Source: Methylobacterium ajmalii (lineage in GTDB: Bacteria > Pseudomonadota > Alphaproteobacteria > Rhizobiales > Beijerinckiaceae). From it: DNA of 64,000 nt. Shown here in pieces: positions 35,979 through 45,988 of the stretch. Position 1 is the first letter of the stretch; each line of letters opens with the position of its first letter. The position numbers were made by a program, and so were the translations under genes. A model generated the notes under the pieces. That model saw nothing but the letters and a program-made list of their open reading frames with translations, did not search any database and was not told the DNA's origin. Location of the stretch: contig NZ_JACWCT010000058.1 in NCBI RefSeq assembly GCF_016613415.1, forward strand, positions 5,626 to 69,625, written 5' to 3'.

Positions 35979-36413
35979 ATGTTGGTCGCGAAGATCCGCC
36001 GCGCGTACTTCGTGCAGCATAAGCCGATCAAGCAGATCTGCCGGGAGCTGAAACTCTCCCGCAAGGTCGTCAGGAAGGGGGCCCGCCCGGAGACAACCAT
36101 CTTCCGCTACACCCGCAGCGTCCAGCCTGCGCCCGAGCTCGGGTCCTGGCGCGACGAGCTCGACCGCATGCTGGCGGCCCATGCCGGGAAGCCGGCGCGG
36201 GATCGGCTGACGCTGACCCGGATCTTCGAAGCGCTGCGGGGACTCGGCTACGAGGGCGGCTATGATGCCGTCCGTCGCTACGCCAAGACGCGGAAGCGCC
36301 AGCAGGCCGGCGTGACGGCTCCCGCCTTCGTGCCGCTCGCCTGTGTCCCCGTGCTCGCCCGCAAGCCCGGCGCGCTGCGCAACGGCGCCCCGTTCAAGGA
36401 CTGGGTCCTACCG
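35979..36413 (+). pseudogene. istA: Internally deleted IS21-family transposase (istA)
   Basis: The N-terminal part is intact IstA: KIRRAYFVQHKPIKQICREL (helix-turn-helix), LSRKVVRKGARPETTIFRY and YEGGYDAVRRYAKTRKRQQA. After TAPAFVPLA it jumps to CVPVLARKPGALRNGAPFKD, a segment that belongs near the C-terminus in full IstA. The DDE catalytic core and the istB helper gene are gone. The element cannot move by itself. Its right end runs into the 3' end of the lldR gene on the other strand. Confidence 0.75.
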
Positions 36414-37190
36414 CTCGCCCTTGCGCCGCACCGAGACGCTGCCGCCGTTGAGCCGGCGCAGCGAGACCTGGAGCCGGGCCTCCGCGGCCTTGATCTCGGT
36501 GAGGGCCTGGTGGGTGTAGTGGATATGCGCCTCGGCGGCCTCGCCCGCCGCTTCGACGTCGCCCGCCATCACGCTCTCGTAGATCGCCCGGTGCTGGGCG
36601 CGCAGGCGGTCGCGGGTCTCCGGGCGGGCAAACAGCTTCTCGCGGTTCTCGATCACGCCCTGGCGCAGCATCCCCGACAGGGCCCGCATCGTGTGCAGCA
36701 CCACGAGGTTGTGGCTCGCCTCGTAGACCGCGACGTGGAGGTCCACGTCGGCCTCGGCCTCCTCCCGGTGCACGCCCTCCTCGTGGGCGCGGTCGATCCG
36801 CGCCATGCAGGCGGTGAGCCGGTCGCGGTCGACCGCGTTGGCCCTTGCGGCGGCGAGCCGGGCCGCCATCCGCTCCGTCGTCGCCCGGAACTCCAGGTAG
36901 TCGTCCACCACCTCGGCGTGGGAGGCGATGAGCGCGATCAGCGGATCGGTGATCTCCCGGCCGAGGGGCGCCACCGCGCGCCCACCCCCCGAGGCGACCA
37001 GCAGGCCCTCCTCCTCCAGGATCTTCATCCCCTGGCGCAGGGTGGGGCGCGACACGTTCAGGCGCAGCGCCAAGTCGCGCTCGGGGAGCAGCAGGTCGCC
37101 GGGGCTGAGCGAGCCTTCGAGGATGAGGTCCTTGAGGTGGCGGGCCGTCCCCTCGGCCACGCTCGCGCCCTTGATCGGGTCCTGCTCCAT
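36408..37190 (-). CDS. lldR: FadR/GntR-family regulator of lactate utilisation
   Basis: 260 residues. The winged helix-turn-helix is at about residues 12-75 (LPERDLALRLNVSRPTLRQG) and the FadR-type all-helical ligand domain (FCD) follows, with metal-site residues in DVDLHVAVYEASHN, LRAQHRAIYESVMAGD and AEAHIHYTHQAL. It is divergent from lldP-lldD, so it should be the lactate-responsive regulator; that is context plus family. Two perfect palindromes lie in the intergenic region. Oddly, the stop codon (36408-36410) falls within the IS21 remnant, so the last few residues come from the insertion. Confidence 0.85.
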   Translation of the reverse strand: MEQDPIKGASVAEGTARHLKDLILEGSLSPGDLLLPERDLALRLNVSRPTLRQGMKILEEEGLLVASGGGRAVAPLGREITDPLIALIASHAEVVDDYLEFRATTERMAARLAAARANAVDRDRLTACMARIDRAHEEGVHREEAEADVDLHVAVYEASHNLVVLHTMRALSGMLRQGVIENREKLFARPETRDRLRAQHRAIYESVMAGDVEAAGEAAEAHIHYTHQALTEIKAAEARLQVSLRRLNGGSVSVRRKGER

Positions 37191-37225
37191 CCCGCGCTCC
37201 GCCGACCACCGTCACCCTGACCGGC

Positions 37226-37254
37226 ACTATAATGCGGGAAATCGCGATTTCCAA
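37226..37254 (-). promoter_or_regulatory. Predicted lldR promoter with internal operator
   Basis: On the minus strand TTGGAA (37249-37254) and TATAGT (37226-37231) are separated by 17 bases. The perfect palindrome GGAAATCGCGATTTCC (37237-37252) covers the spacer and most of the -35. A regulator bound there would block lldR transcription, so autoregulation is likely. Confidence 0.55.
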
Positions 37255-37265
37255 TTGACCGGGTT

Positions 37266-37282
37266 GGTAAAATCATTTTACC
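37266..37282. promoter_or_regulatory. Palindromic operator candidate between lldR and lldP
   Basis: GGTAAAAT-C-ATTTTACC is a perfect 8+1+8 palindrome, downstream of TTGACC (37255-37260) on the plus strand. FadR-family regulators bind short palindromes of about this size. The likely ligand of this site is LldR, controlling lldP-lldD. Confidence 0.55.
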
Positions 37283-37502
37283 TTTCCCATGCCTCTGGTT
37301 CAAGTCGGTCATCGAGGTCGCGCGGTCCCGTCGGCCGGTGCGCCCGCTCACGCCCCCGCACCCGGTGCGGGACGGCGATGGCGGCCGCGCGGATCGAAGG
37401 CAGCCGCATCCGCAAGAGAGAGGTCCGAAGGACCCGCACGCGCCCGCAACGGGCGAGACGGTCCGAGAGGACGAGAGAGTCGAAGAGGGGAGGATCCACA
37501 AG

Positions 37503-39149
<1,647 letters not shown>

Positions 39150-39266
39150 TCCTCCGACCGGGCCGGGGGCTGCGCCCCCCGGCCCCCGTCCTTCCCTCTG
39201 CCTGGCCGCGCGGTTCCCCGCGCCCGCGGGATCGCCCCCCGGGAAAGCCTTGATGCGAGAGCCCCG

Positions 39267-40418
39267 ATGCGCCTGAGCGACTGCCACAGCTTCCACGACT
39301 TCCGCCGCATGGCGAAACGCCGCCTGCCCGGCCCGATCTTCAACTACATCGACGGCGGCGCCGACGACGAGGTCACCTACCGGCGCAACACCGCCGCCTT
39401 CGAGGCCTGCGACCTCGTTCCCAACGTCCTGCGCGGCGTCACCGACGTCGACATGTCGGTGACGGTGATGGGCCAGCGCCTCGCCATGCCGGTCTACTGC
39501 TCGCCCACCGCCCTGCAGCGGCTCTTCCACCACCAGGGTGAACGCGCCGTGGCGGCGGCGGCCGGCAAGTTCGGCACGATGTTCGGGGTCTCCTCGCTCG
39601 GCACCGTCAGCCTGGAGGAGGCGCGCCGGATCAGCAGCGGTCCCCAGGTCTACCAGTTCTACTTCCACAAGGACCGCGGCCTGAACCGCGAGATGATGGC
39701 CCGCGCCAAGCAGGCCGGCATCGAGGTGATGATGCTGACCGTCGACAGCATCACCGGCGGCAACCGCGAGCGCGACAAGCGCACCGGCTTCGCGATTCCG
39801 TTCCGGCTCACCCTCGGCGGCATGGCGCAGTTCGCGATGAAGCCGGCCTGGGGCATCAACTACGTCACCCACGAGCGCTTCCGGCTGCCGCAGCTCGAGA
39901 ACCACATCGCCATGGATGGCGGCGCCCTCTCGATCAGCCGCTACTTTACCGAGATGCTCGATCCGGGCATGACCTGGGACGACGTGGCCGAGATGGTGCG
40001 CGACTGGGGCGGCCAGTTCTGCCTCAAGGGTGTGATGTCGGTGGAGGACGCCAAGCGCGCGGTGGCGATCGGCTGCACCGGCATCGTGCTGTCGAACCAC
40101 GGCGGGCGCCAGCTCGACGGCTCGCGCAGCGCCTTCGACCAGCTCGCCGAGATCGTCGATGCCGTCGGCGACAAGATCGACGTGATCATGGATGGCGGGG
40201 TGCAGCGCGGCACTCACGTGCTCAAGGCCCTGGCGCTCGGCGCCAAGGCGGTGGGCCTGGGCCGCTACTACCTCTTCCCGCTCGCGGCCGCGGGCCAGCC
40301 AGGCGTCGAGCGGGCGCTGGAGCTGATGCGGATCGAGATCGAGCGCGACATGAAGCTGATGGGCTGCACCAGGATCGACCAGCTCACCCGCGACAGCCTG
40401 CGCTTCACCCGCGGCTGA
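39267..40418 (+). CDS. lldD: FMN-dependent L-lactate dehydrogenase LldD
   Basis: 383 residues of the alpha-hydroxy-acid oxidase family. The active-site segment LSNHGGRQLDGS contains the catalytic His at about residue 278. The N-terminal PGPIFNYIDGGADDEVTYRR and the FMN-phosphate region DGGVQRGTHVLKALALGAKA are typical. It oxidises L-lactate to pyruvate at the membrane and passes electrons to the respiratory chain. It lies 117 bp after lldP and is presumably cotranscribed. Confidence 0.93.
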   Translation: MRLSDCHSFHDFRRMAKRRLPGPIFNYIDGGADDEVTYRRNTAAFEACDLVPNVLRGVTDVDMSVTVMGQRLAMPVYCSPTALQRLFHHQGERAVAAAAGKFGTMFGVSSLGTVSLEEARRISSGPQVYQFYFHKDRGLNREMMARAKQAGIEVMMLTVDSITGGNRERDKRTGFAIPFRLTLGGMAQFAMKPAWGINYVTHERFRLPQLENHIAMDGGALSISRYFTEMLDPGMTWDDVAEMVRDWGGQFCLKGVMSVEDAKRAVAIGCTGIVLSNHGGRQLDGSRSAFDQLAEIVDAVGDKIDVIMDGGVQRGTHVLKALALGAKAVGLGRYYLFPLAAAGQPGVERALELMRIEIERDMKLMGCTRIDQLTRDSLRFTRG

Positions 40419-40575
40419 GGCGAAGCGCCGTCGATCCTGGCCGCGGCGGCGACCATGTTCGCCGCCGGTCCTTCGACGAACGGAGCTTGACCGGTGAATT
40501 CCGGCCGATCAATCATGTCTTAAGTCATGGCCATTACGTCCGGTCAGACTGTTCGGCATGTGACATCCGCCTGCA

Positions 40576-41958
40576 ATGCACGCGAGCAACGGGTTGTACG
40601 ACGCAACCGACCTTTGTTCGTCCCTCGCTCCGGGGGCGGACACCGTGGTCGCGTTCCTCGATCGCGTCCGCGAGGCCTTCGCCGTGCGCGCCGTCCTGCT
40701 GCTCGGTCCGGAGGGCGGGGCGCCCGCCTGGGCGAGCGGCGGCGCGACGCCCGACGCCGCGGCGGCCGCCCTGTGCCGGGCGGTCTCCGGCGAGGGCCTG
40801 CGCGTCGTCCCCGACCTCGCCGCCCCGCGCTGGCGCACCCACCCGGCGGTCGCCGGCGCGCCGGGCTGGCGCTTCGTCGCGACCCAGGCGCTCGGGTCCG
40901 GACCGGGCCTCCTCGCCCTCCTCGATGCCCGGCCCCGCCGCCTGACGCGGGTGCAGGAGCGGCGCCTCGCCGACTTCTCCGTCGCCGCCGAGAGCCTCGG
41001 CCGCCTCGCCCGGGCGGGGGAGGGCCTGGCGCAGGCCCTGGCCGCGCAGGGGCGGGCGCTCGCCCACAGCCGCAAGATCTTCGACCGCGCCGCGACCGCC
41101 GCGCGGATCGGCGTGTGGGAATGCGCCCTGCCGGACGAGACCCTGACCTGGACCGATCAGGTCTACGCGATGTTCGACCTGCCGCGCGACGCGCCCCTCG
41201 ACCGCGACCGGATCGTCGCCTGCTACGCGCCGGACTCCCGGGCCGCGCTCGCAGAGGCCCGCGGGCGGGCCATCGCCGAGCGCGGCGGCTTCACCCTCGA
41301 CGCCGAGATCGTCACCGGCCAGGGCCGCCGCCGCTGGATCCGCATCAACGCGGTGGTCGAGTGCGAGGGCGCCGACCCGGTGCGGATCTTCGGGATGAAG
41401 CAGGACATCACGGAAGAGAAGCTCCTCGCCGACCGGACCCGCTACCTCGCCGAGTTCGACGCCATGACGGGCCTTGCCAACCGGGCGACGTTCCAGGCCC
41501 GCCTCGCCGCGCTCGACGAGGCCCCGGGGCGCTCCCCCTTCGGCGCCCTGCTGCTGATCGACCTCGACGGCTTCAAGCCGGTCAACGACACGCTCGGCCA
41601 TCCGGCCGGGGATGCCTGCCTCGTCGAGGTCGCGGGCCGCCTGCGCGGGTCGTGCCGCGACGGCGACCTCGTCGCCCGGATCGGCGGCGACGAGTTCGCG
41701 GTCCTCCTCGCCACGACCGCGCCCGGCATCGCCGAGGAGGTCGCCGCCCGCCTCGTCGCCGCGCTCGGGCAGCCGGTGGCCTGGGCCGGCCGGACCTTCA
41801 GCATCGGCGCCTCGATCGGCATCGCCCGCGCCGACGGCCGCTCCTCCGCCGAGCTCTACGCGGCGGCGGACGCCGCGCTCTACGCCGCCAAGGCCGAGGG
41901 GAGGGCGCGCTTCCGCGTGGCGGCGGGCCCGGCGGCCCTGTCCGCCCGGACGCCGTGA
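40576..41958 (+). CDS. Diguanylate cyclase with GAF-like and PAS domains
   Basis: 460 residues, no membrane segments. A GAF-like domain covers about residues 20-145 (VRAVLLLGPEGG, FVATQALGSGPGLLALLDAR). A PAS domain follows (about 170-285, AARIGVWECALPDETLTWTD, ending IFGMKQDITEEK). The GGDEF domain has GGDEF at 370-374 and an inhibitory RDGD at 361-364, so it should be active and feedback-controlled. The input signal is unknown. The gene stands alone between lldD and the sugar ABC operon. Confidence 0.88.
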   Translation: MHASNGLYDATDLCSSLAPGADTVVAFLDRVREAFAVRAVLLLGPEGGAPAWASGGATPDAAAAALCRAVSGEGLRVVPDLAAPRWRTHPAVAGAPGWRFVATQALGSGPGLLALLDARPRRLTRVQERRLADFSVAAESLGRLARAGEGLAQALAAQGRALAHSRKIFDRAATAARIGVWECALPDETLTWTDQVYAMFDLPRDAPLDRDRIVACYAPDSRAALAEARGRAIAERGGFTLDAEIVTGQGRRRWIRINAVVECEGADPVRIFGMKQDITEEKLLADRTRYLAEFDAMTGLANRATFQARLAALDEAPGRSPFGALLLIDLDGFKPVNDTLGHPAGDACLVEVAGRLRGSCRDGDLVARIGGDEFAVLLATTAPGIAEEVAARLVAALGQPVAWAGRTFSIGASIGIARADGRSSAELYAAADAALYAAKAEGRARFRVAAGPAALSARTP

Positions 41959-42256
41959 CGCCCGGTCCGCCGCGTCCGACGTCGTCGATTTCCTGTTAGC
42001 GCCAGCGTAACGTCTCGAACCCGGGGCGCGTCGGTGCAGGAACGCCGTGTATTGCGGCGGGGCACGGCCGCGCCGTTGCGTGCGGAGTGTGTCGACTGGT
42101 GGAATAATCCTGCGAGTCATGCTCCGTCGCGCGCCATATAATTTCGCTTGATCCGGACCGTCATTGACTTTCGCCGAATTGCCTCGGCCCGCGGGGCGTG
42201 CTGATATGCGGCATAAGCCGCCCGACCAACGGGGCGGCGTTGGGAGGAATCGATCG

Positions 42257-43636
42257 ATGAAGCGAGTGATCGCGGGAGCGTTGTCGCTGGGCGCCCTCGT
42301 TATGGCAGCGCTGCCGGCCGTGGCGCAGGACAACAAGACGCTCACCGTCTGGTTCAGCAAGGGCTTCTATCGGTCCGAGGACGAGTCGCTCTGGGCGACG
42401 ATCAAGAAGTTCGAGCAGAAGACCGGGATCAAGGTCGAGCTGTCGCAATACGCGATCCAGGACATGATCCCCAAGACCGTGGCGGCGCTCGATTCCGGCT
42501 CGCCGCCGGATGTCGGCTATTCCGACACCTACAACAACCAGGCCGCCGGCAAGTGGGCCTATGAGGGCAAGCTCGAGGACCTGACCGACGTCCTCCAGCC
42601 GATGATGTCGCGCTTCGCGCCCCAGACCGTCGAGCACGTGCTGCTCATGAACGGCCAGACCGGCAAGAAGGCCTATTACGGCTTCCCGCTCAAGCGCCAG
42701 ACGCTCCACACCGAGATCTGGGGCGACATGCTGGAGAAGGCCGGCTTCAAGCAGGCCGACATCCCGCAGAAGTGGTCCGATTACTGGGCGTTCTGGTGCG
42801 ACAAGGTCCAGCCCGGCTACCGCAAGGCCTCGGGCACCCGCACCTACGGCATCGGCGCGCCGATGGGGGTCGAATCCACCGACAGCTTCCAGTCCTTCTA
42901 CGCCTTCATGGACGCCTACGACGCCAAGCTGGTCGACGCCGACGGCAAGCTGACCGTCGACGACCCGAAGACCCGCGAGGGCGTGGTCAAGGCGCTCAAG
43001 GACTACACCGATCCCTACGTCAAGGGCTGCGTGCCGCCGTCGGCCACGACCTGGAAGGACCCCGACAACAACGTCGCGTTCCACAACCGCACCACGGTGA
43101 TGACGCACAACTTCACCATCTCGATCGCCGCCAAGTGGTACGAGGACAGCGTCAACCCGAACAACACGCCCGAGCAGCGCGAGGCCTCGAAGAAGGCCTA
43201 CGAGGAGACCATCATCACCGCGCCGTTCCCGAACCGGCCGGACGGCAAGCCGATGACCTACCGCGCCGACGTCAAGCAGGGCGTGGTCTTCTCGGGCGCC
43301 AAGAACAAGGCGGCGGCCAAGGAGTTCGTGAAGTTCATCATGGAGGAGGACAACCTCCGTCCCTACGTCGAGGGCGCGATCGGCCGCTGGTTCCCGGTCA
43401 CCACCGCCTCGATCGAGAGCCCGTTCTGGCAGGCCGACAAGCACCGCAAGGCGGTCTACAACCAGTTCAAGTCCGGCACCGAGCCGTTCGACTACGTGAA
43501 GAACTACAAGTTCACGCTGGTCAACAACGAGAACGTCTTCGCCAAGGCGATGAACCGGGTGGTGAGCGAGAAGGTCCCGGTCGAGAAGGCCGCCGACGAG
43601 ATGCTGGCCCGCATCAAGCAGATCGCCGGGCAGTAA
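42257..43636 (+). CDS. Sugar ABC transporter substrate-binding protein (family 1)
   Basis: A 459-residue binding protein. The signal peptide KRVIAGALSLGALVMAALPA is cleaved after VAQ. The mature domain begins TLTVWFSKGFYRSEDESLWA and shows FEQKTGIKVELSQYAIQDMI and ALDSGSPPDVGYSDTY, typical of UgpB/MalE-type carbohydrate receptors. GGGAGGAAT precedes the ATG by eight bases. It is followed after a repeat-filled 396-bp gap by two matching permeases. The sugar cannot be told from sequence. Confidence 0.88.
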   Translation: MKRVIAGALSLGALVMAALPAVAQDNKTLTVWFSKGFYRSEDESLWATIKKFEQKTGIKVELSQYAIQDMIPKTVAALDSGSPPDVGYSDTYNNQAAGKWAYEGKLEDLTDVLQPMMSRFAPQTVEHVLLMNGQTGKKAYYGFPLKRQTLHTEIWGDMLEKAGFKQADIPQKWSDYWAFWCDKVQPGYRKASGTRTYGIGAPMGVESTDSFQSFYAFMDAYDAKLVDADGKLTVDDPKTREGVVKALKDYTDPYVKGCVPPSATTWKDPDNNVAFHNRTTVMTHNFTISIAAKWYEDSVNPNNTPEQREASKKAYEETIITAPFPNRPDGKPMTYRADVKQGVVFSGAKNKAAAKEFVKFIMEEDNLRPYVEGAIGRWFPVTTASIESPFWQADKHRKAVYNQFKSGTEPFDYVKNYKFTLVNNENVFAKAMNRVVSEKVPVEKAADEMLARIKQIAGQ

Positions 43637-43678
43637 GACGTAAGGGCTGTCCGGGACGAGGAAAAGCGCGGGAATACT

Positions 43679-43872
43679 CCTCTCCCCGCGGGCGGGGAGA
43701 GGGCCGAGCCCTCGTTCAGAGGGCGCGGCAAGCCCGAAGGGCGAGGGTGAGGGGGTCTCGACGGATAAGGCTCCTCCGGAAACACCCCCTCACCCTCGCT
43801 TCGGCTGCGCCTCCGCTAGCCGTGTTCCCTGAACGGGAACACGGCCCTCTCCCCGCCCGCGGGGAGAGGGGA
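43679..43872. repeat. Nested inverted-repeat element
   Basis: Outer arms CCTCTCCCCGCGGGCGGGGA (43679 on) and CTCTCCCCGCCCGCGGGGAG (43847 on) enclose an inner exact pair GCGAGGGTGAGGGGG (43741-43755) and CCCCCTCACCCTCGC (43785-43799). A small hairpin GTGTTCC/GGGAACAC sits at 43822-43842. It is probably a mobile REP/MITE-like unit and lies between the binding-protein gene and the permease genes. Confidence 0.7.
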
Positions 43873-44032
43873 GACCGGTGCTCTTCTTTTTACAGACGGC
43901 CCGACGGAACAACAGGAGAGGCACACGTGCCTCCACCCACACCATCCAGAGCGGGGTCCGATCGCGTGGCGCTCGGGGCCCGCTCTCGGTTTTCGCGTAC
44001 CCCCCATCCCGGCCTCATCGAGGAGACCGACC

Positions 44033-44902
44033 ATGTCCGCAACGGTCGCTGAGGCAGCGCCGGTCGCCGCGGCCCAGCCCTTCCGCCTGACCTCGTGGCA
44101 GGCCTGGGGGCTGATCCTGATCGCGCCCTACCTGCTGATCTTCATCTTCTTCGTCATCTACCCGATCGGCTACGGCCTGTGGCTGGCGCGCAGCCCCGCG
44201 AGCTACGTGCACCTGGCCGAAGACCCGATCTTCGCCCGCGCGGTCGTCAACACGCTGGTGTTCCTCATCGTCGGCATCAACGTGAAGATGGCGATCGCGC
44301 TCGTGCTGTCGGGCTTCTTCACCAACGAGCGGAAGTGGATCCGCTGGCTGTCGGTGCTGTTCATCCTGCCCTGGGCGGTGCCGTCGATCCCCACCATCCT
44401 GTCCGTGCGGTTCATGCTGAACCCCGAATGGGGCGTGGTGAACTCGCTGATCTTCCGGCTCACCGGCGACGACGGCCCGAACTGGCTCAACGACCCGTCG
44501 CTGGCGCTCACGCTCGCCATCGGCGTCCATATCTGGAAGTCGCTGCCGTTCTGGACGCTGATCCTGCTCGCCGGCCGTCTCGCCATCTCGGCGGACCTCT
44601 ACGAGGCGGCCTCCGTCGACGGCGCCACCAAGTGGCAGAAGTTCCTGCACGTCACCTGGCCGTCGATGCGGACGCTCTACGTGACCTGCACCATCCTGTC
44701 GATGATCTGGACGCTGGGCGACTTCAACTCGGTCTACCTGCTCACCGGCGGCGGTCCCGCCGATCTCACCCACGTGCTGGCGACCCTCGGCATCCGGTAT
44801 CTCCGCCTCGATCAGGTCGACGCCTCGATGGCGGCGGTGGTCTGCGCGATGCCCTTCGTGCTGCCGCTGGTCTACGTGCTGATGAAGAGGCTCTCGAAAT
44901 GA
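44033..44902 (+). CDS. Sugar ABC transporter permease (MalF/UgpA type)
   Basis: A 289-residue permease with six predicted membrane helices, starting with LILIAPYLLIFIFFVIYPIG. The EAA loop, DLYEAASVDGATKWQKFLHV, is standard, as are WTLGDFNSVYLLTGGGPA and the N-terminal cytoplasmic tail. It is the first of a permease pair and its stop overlaps the next start (ATGA at 44899-44902). It belongs with the binding protein at 42257. Confidence 0.9.
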   Translation: MSATVAEAAPVAAAQPFRLTSWQAWGLILIAPYLLIFIFFVIYPIGYGLWLARSPASYVHLAEDPIFARAVVNTLVFLIVGINVKMAIALVLSGFFTNERKWIRWLSVLFILPWAVPSIPTILSVRFMLNPEWGVVNSLIFRLTGDDGPNWLNDPSLALTLAIGVHIWKSLPFWTLILLAGRLAISADLYEAASVDGATKWQKFLHVTWPSMRTLYVTCTILSMIWTLGDFNSVYLLTGGGPADLTHVLATLGIRYLRLDQVDASMAAVVCAMPFVLPLVYVLMKRLSK

Positions 44903-45804
44903 GCACGACCCTGACAGCCCGCGCGACGCCGTCCGCCGAGGAGCGCTCCGCCGCCCGCACCAACTGGCTCAAGGCGGCCGGCACGGAGGCCAAGCTCCTC
45001 CTCATCGGCATCCCGGTCCTGCTCTGGACCGTGATCCCGATCTACCACCTCGTCCTGTTCGCGATCTCGCCCAAGCAGGACGCGATGTCGGGGGCGCTGT
45101 TCCCGGCCCACCCGACGCTGCAGAACTTCAAGATCGTGTTCGGGCAGCAGCACTACTTCCTGTCGAACTTCTGGCAGCAATTCTGGAACTCGGCCGTCAT
45201 CGCCTTCGCGACCGGCGTGCTGACGCTGGTTGTTGCCACCGCGGCGGCCTTCGCGATCAGCCGCCTGAAGGTGAAGGGCGGCCGGACCGTGATGAACATG
45301 GCGCTCTTCACCTACTTCATCCCGGCCGCGTTCCTGGCCGTGCCGATGTACAAGACGATGGGGGCGTACGGGCTGCTCAACAGCAAGTGGGCCCTGATCC
45401 TCGCGATGGTGACGATCGCCAGCCCCTACGCGATCTGGGTGCTGAAGCAGGCCTCCGACAAGCTGCCGGTGGAACTGGACGAAGCCGCGATCATGGACGG
45501 CGCCTCGCCGCCCCAGCTCTTCCGCTTCGTCTACCTGCCGCTGATGGTCCCGTCGCTGGTCGCGATCGGCGTCTACGCGCTGCTGCTCGCCTGGAACGAG
45601 TACCTGTTCGCCTTCCTGCTCCTCTCCCGCGACACCGACGTGACCCTGCCGGTGGCGCTGGGGAGCTTCCTGGCGGCGGACGACTCGCCGTGGGAGCTGC
45701 TGATGACCACCGGGTTGATCTATGCGATGCCGCCGGCCGCGATCTATTACGTGTTCAAGCGGTATATGGTGGGCGGGTTGACGGCTGGGGCGGTGAAGAG
45801 CTGA
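44899..45804 (+). CDS. Sugar ABC transporter permease (MalG/UgpE type)
   Basis: A 301-residue permease with six helices. It carries the EAA loop VELDEAAIMDGASPPQLFRF and the C-terminal WNEYLFAFLLLSRDTDVTLP typical of MalG. The ATG overlaps the preceding stop. No ATP-binding subunit follows: the next genes belong to an AT-rich island and then a peptide transporter. The importer must share an ATPase (MsmX/UgpC-like) encoded elsewhere, or its own was displaced by the island. Confidence 0.9.
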   Translation: MSTTLTARATPSAEERSAARTNWLKAAGTEAKLLLIGIPVLLWTVIPIYHLVLFAISPKQDAMSGALFPAHPTLQNFKIVFGQQHYFLSNFWQQFWNSAVIAFATGVLTLVVATAAAFAISRLKVKGGRTVMNMALFTYFIPAAFLAVPMYKTMGAYGLLNSKWALILAMVTIASPYAIWVLKQASDKLPVELDEAAIMDGASPPQLFRFVYLPLMVPSLVAIGVYALLLAWNEYLFAFLLLSRDTDVTLPVALGSFLAADDSPWELLMTTGLIYAMPPAAIYYVFKRYMVGGLTAGAVKS

Positions 45805-45988
45805 CGGTTGGCGGCTGCGCCGCCTTACATTTGGTGCCGGCCACGAACGGTGTGTTCGTGGCCAATCCCCATTCCCGCCGCGTCGCATCATGGATAATCA
45901 CATACAAGCTAATGAAATATATTTTATACTAAATTGATGTTTGTTTCTTCGTCGGTGCTGTTGCTGACCAGCAGATATAGGTGACAGA

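Noticed and set aside
42164..42192. Possible -35 TTGACT upstream of the sugar-binding-protein gene
   Set aside because: No acceptable -10 at 16-18 bases, so I do not call a promoter.
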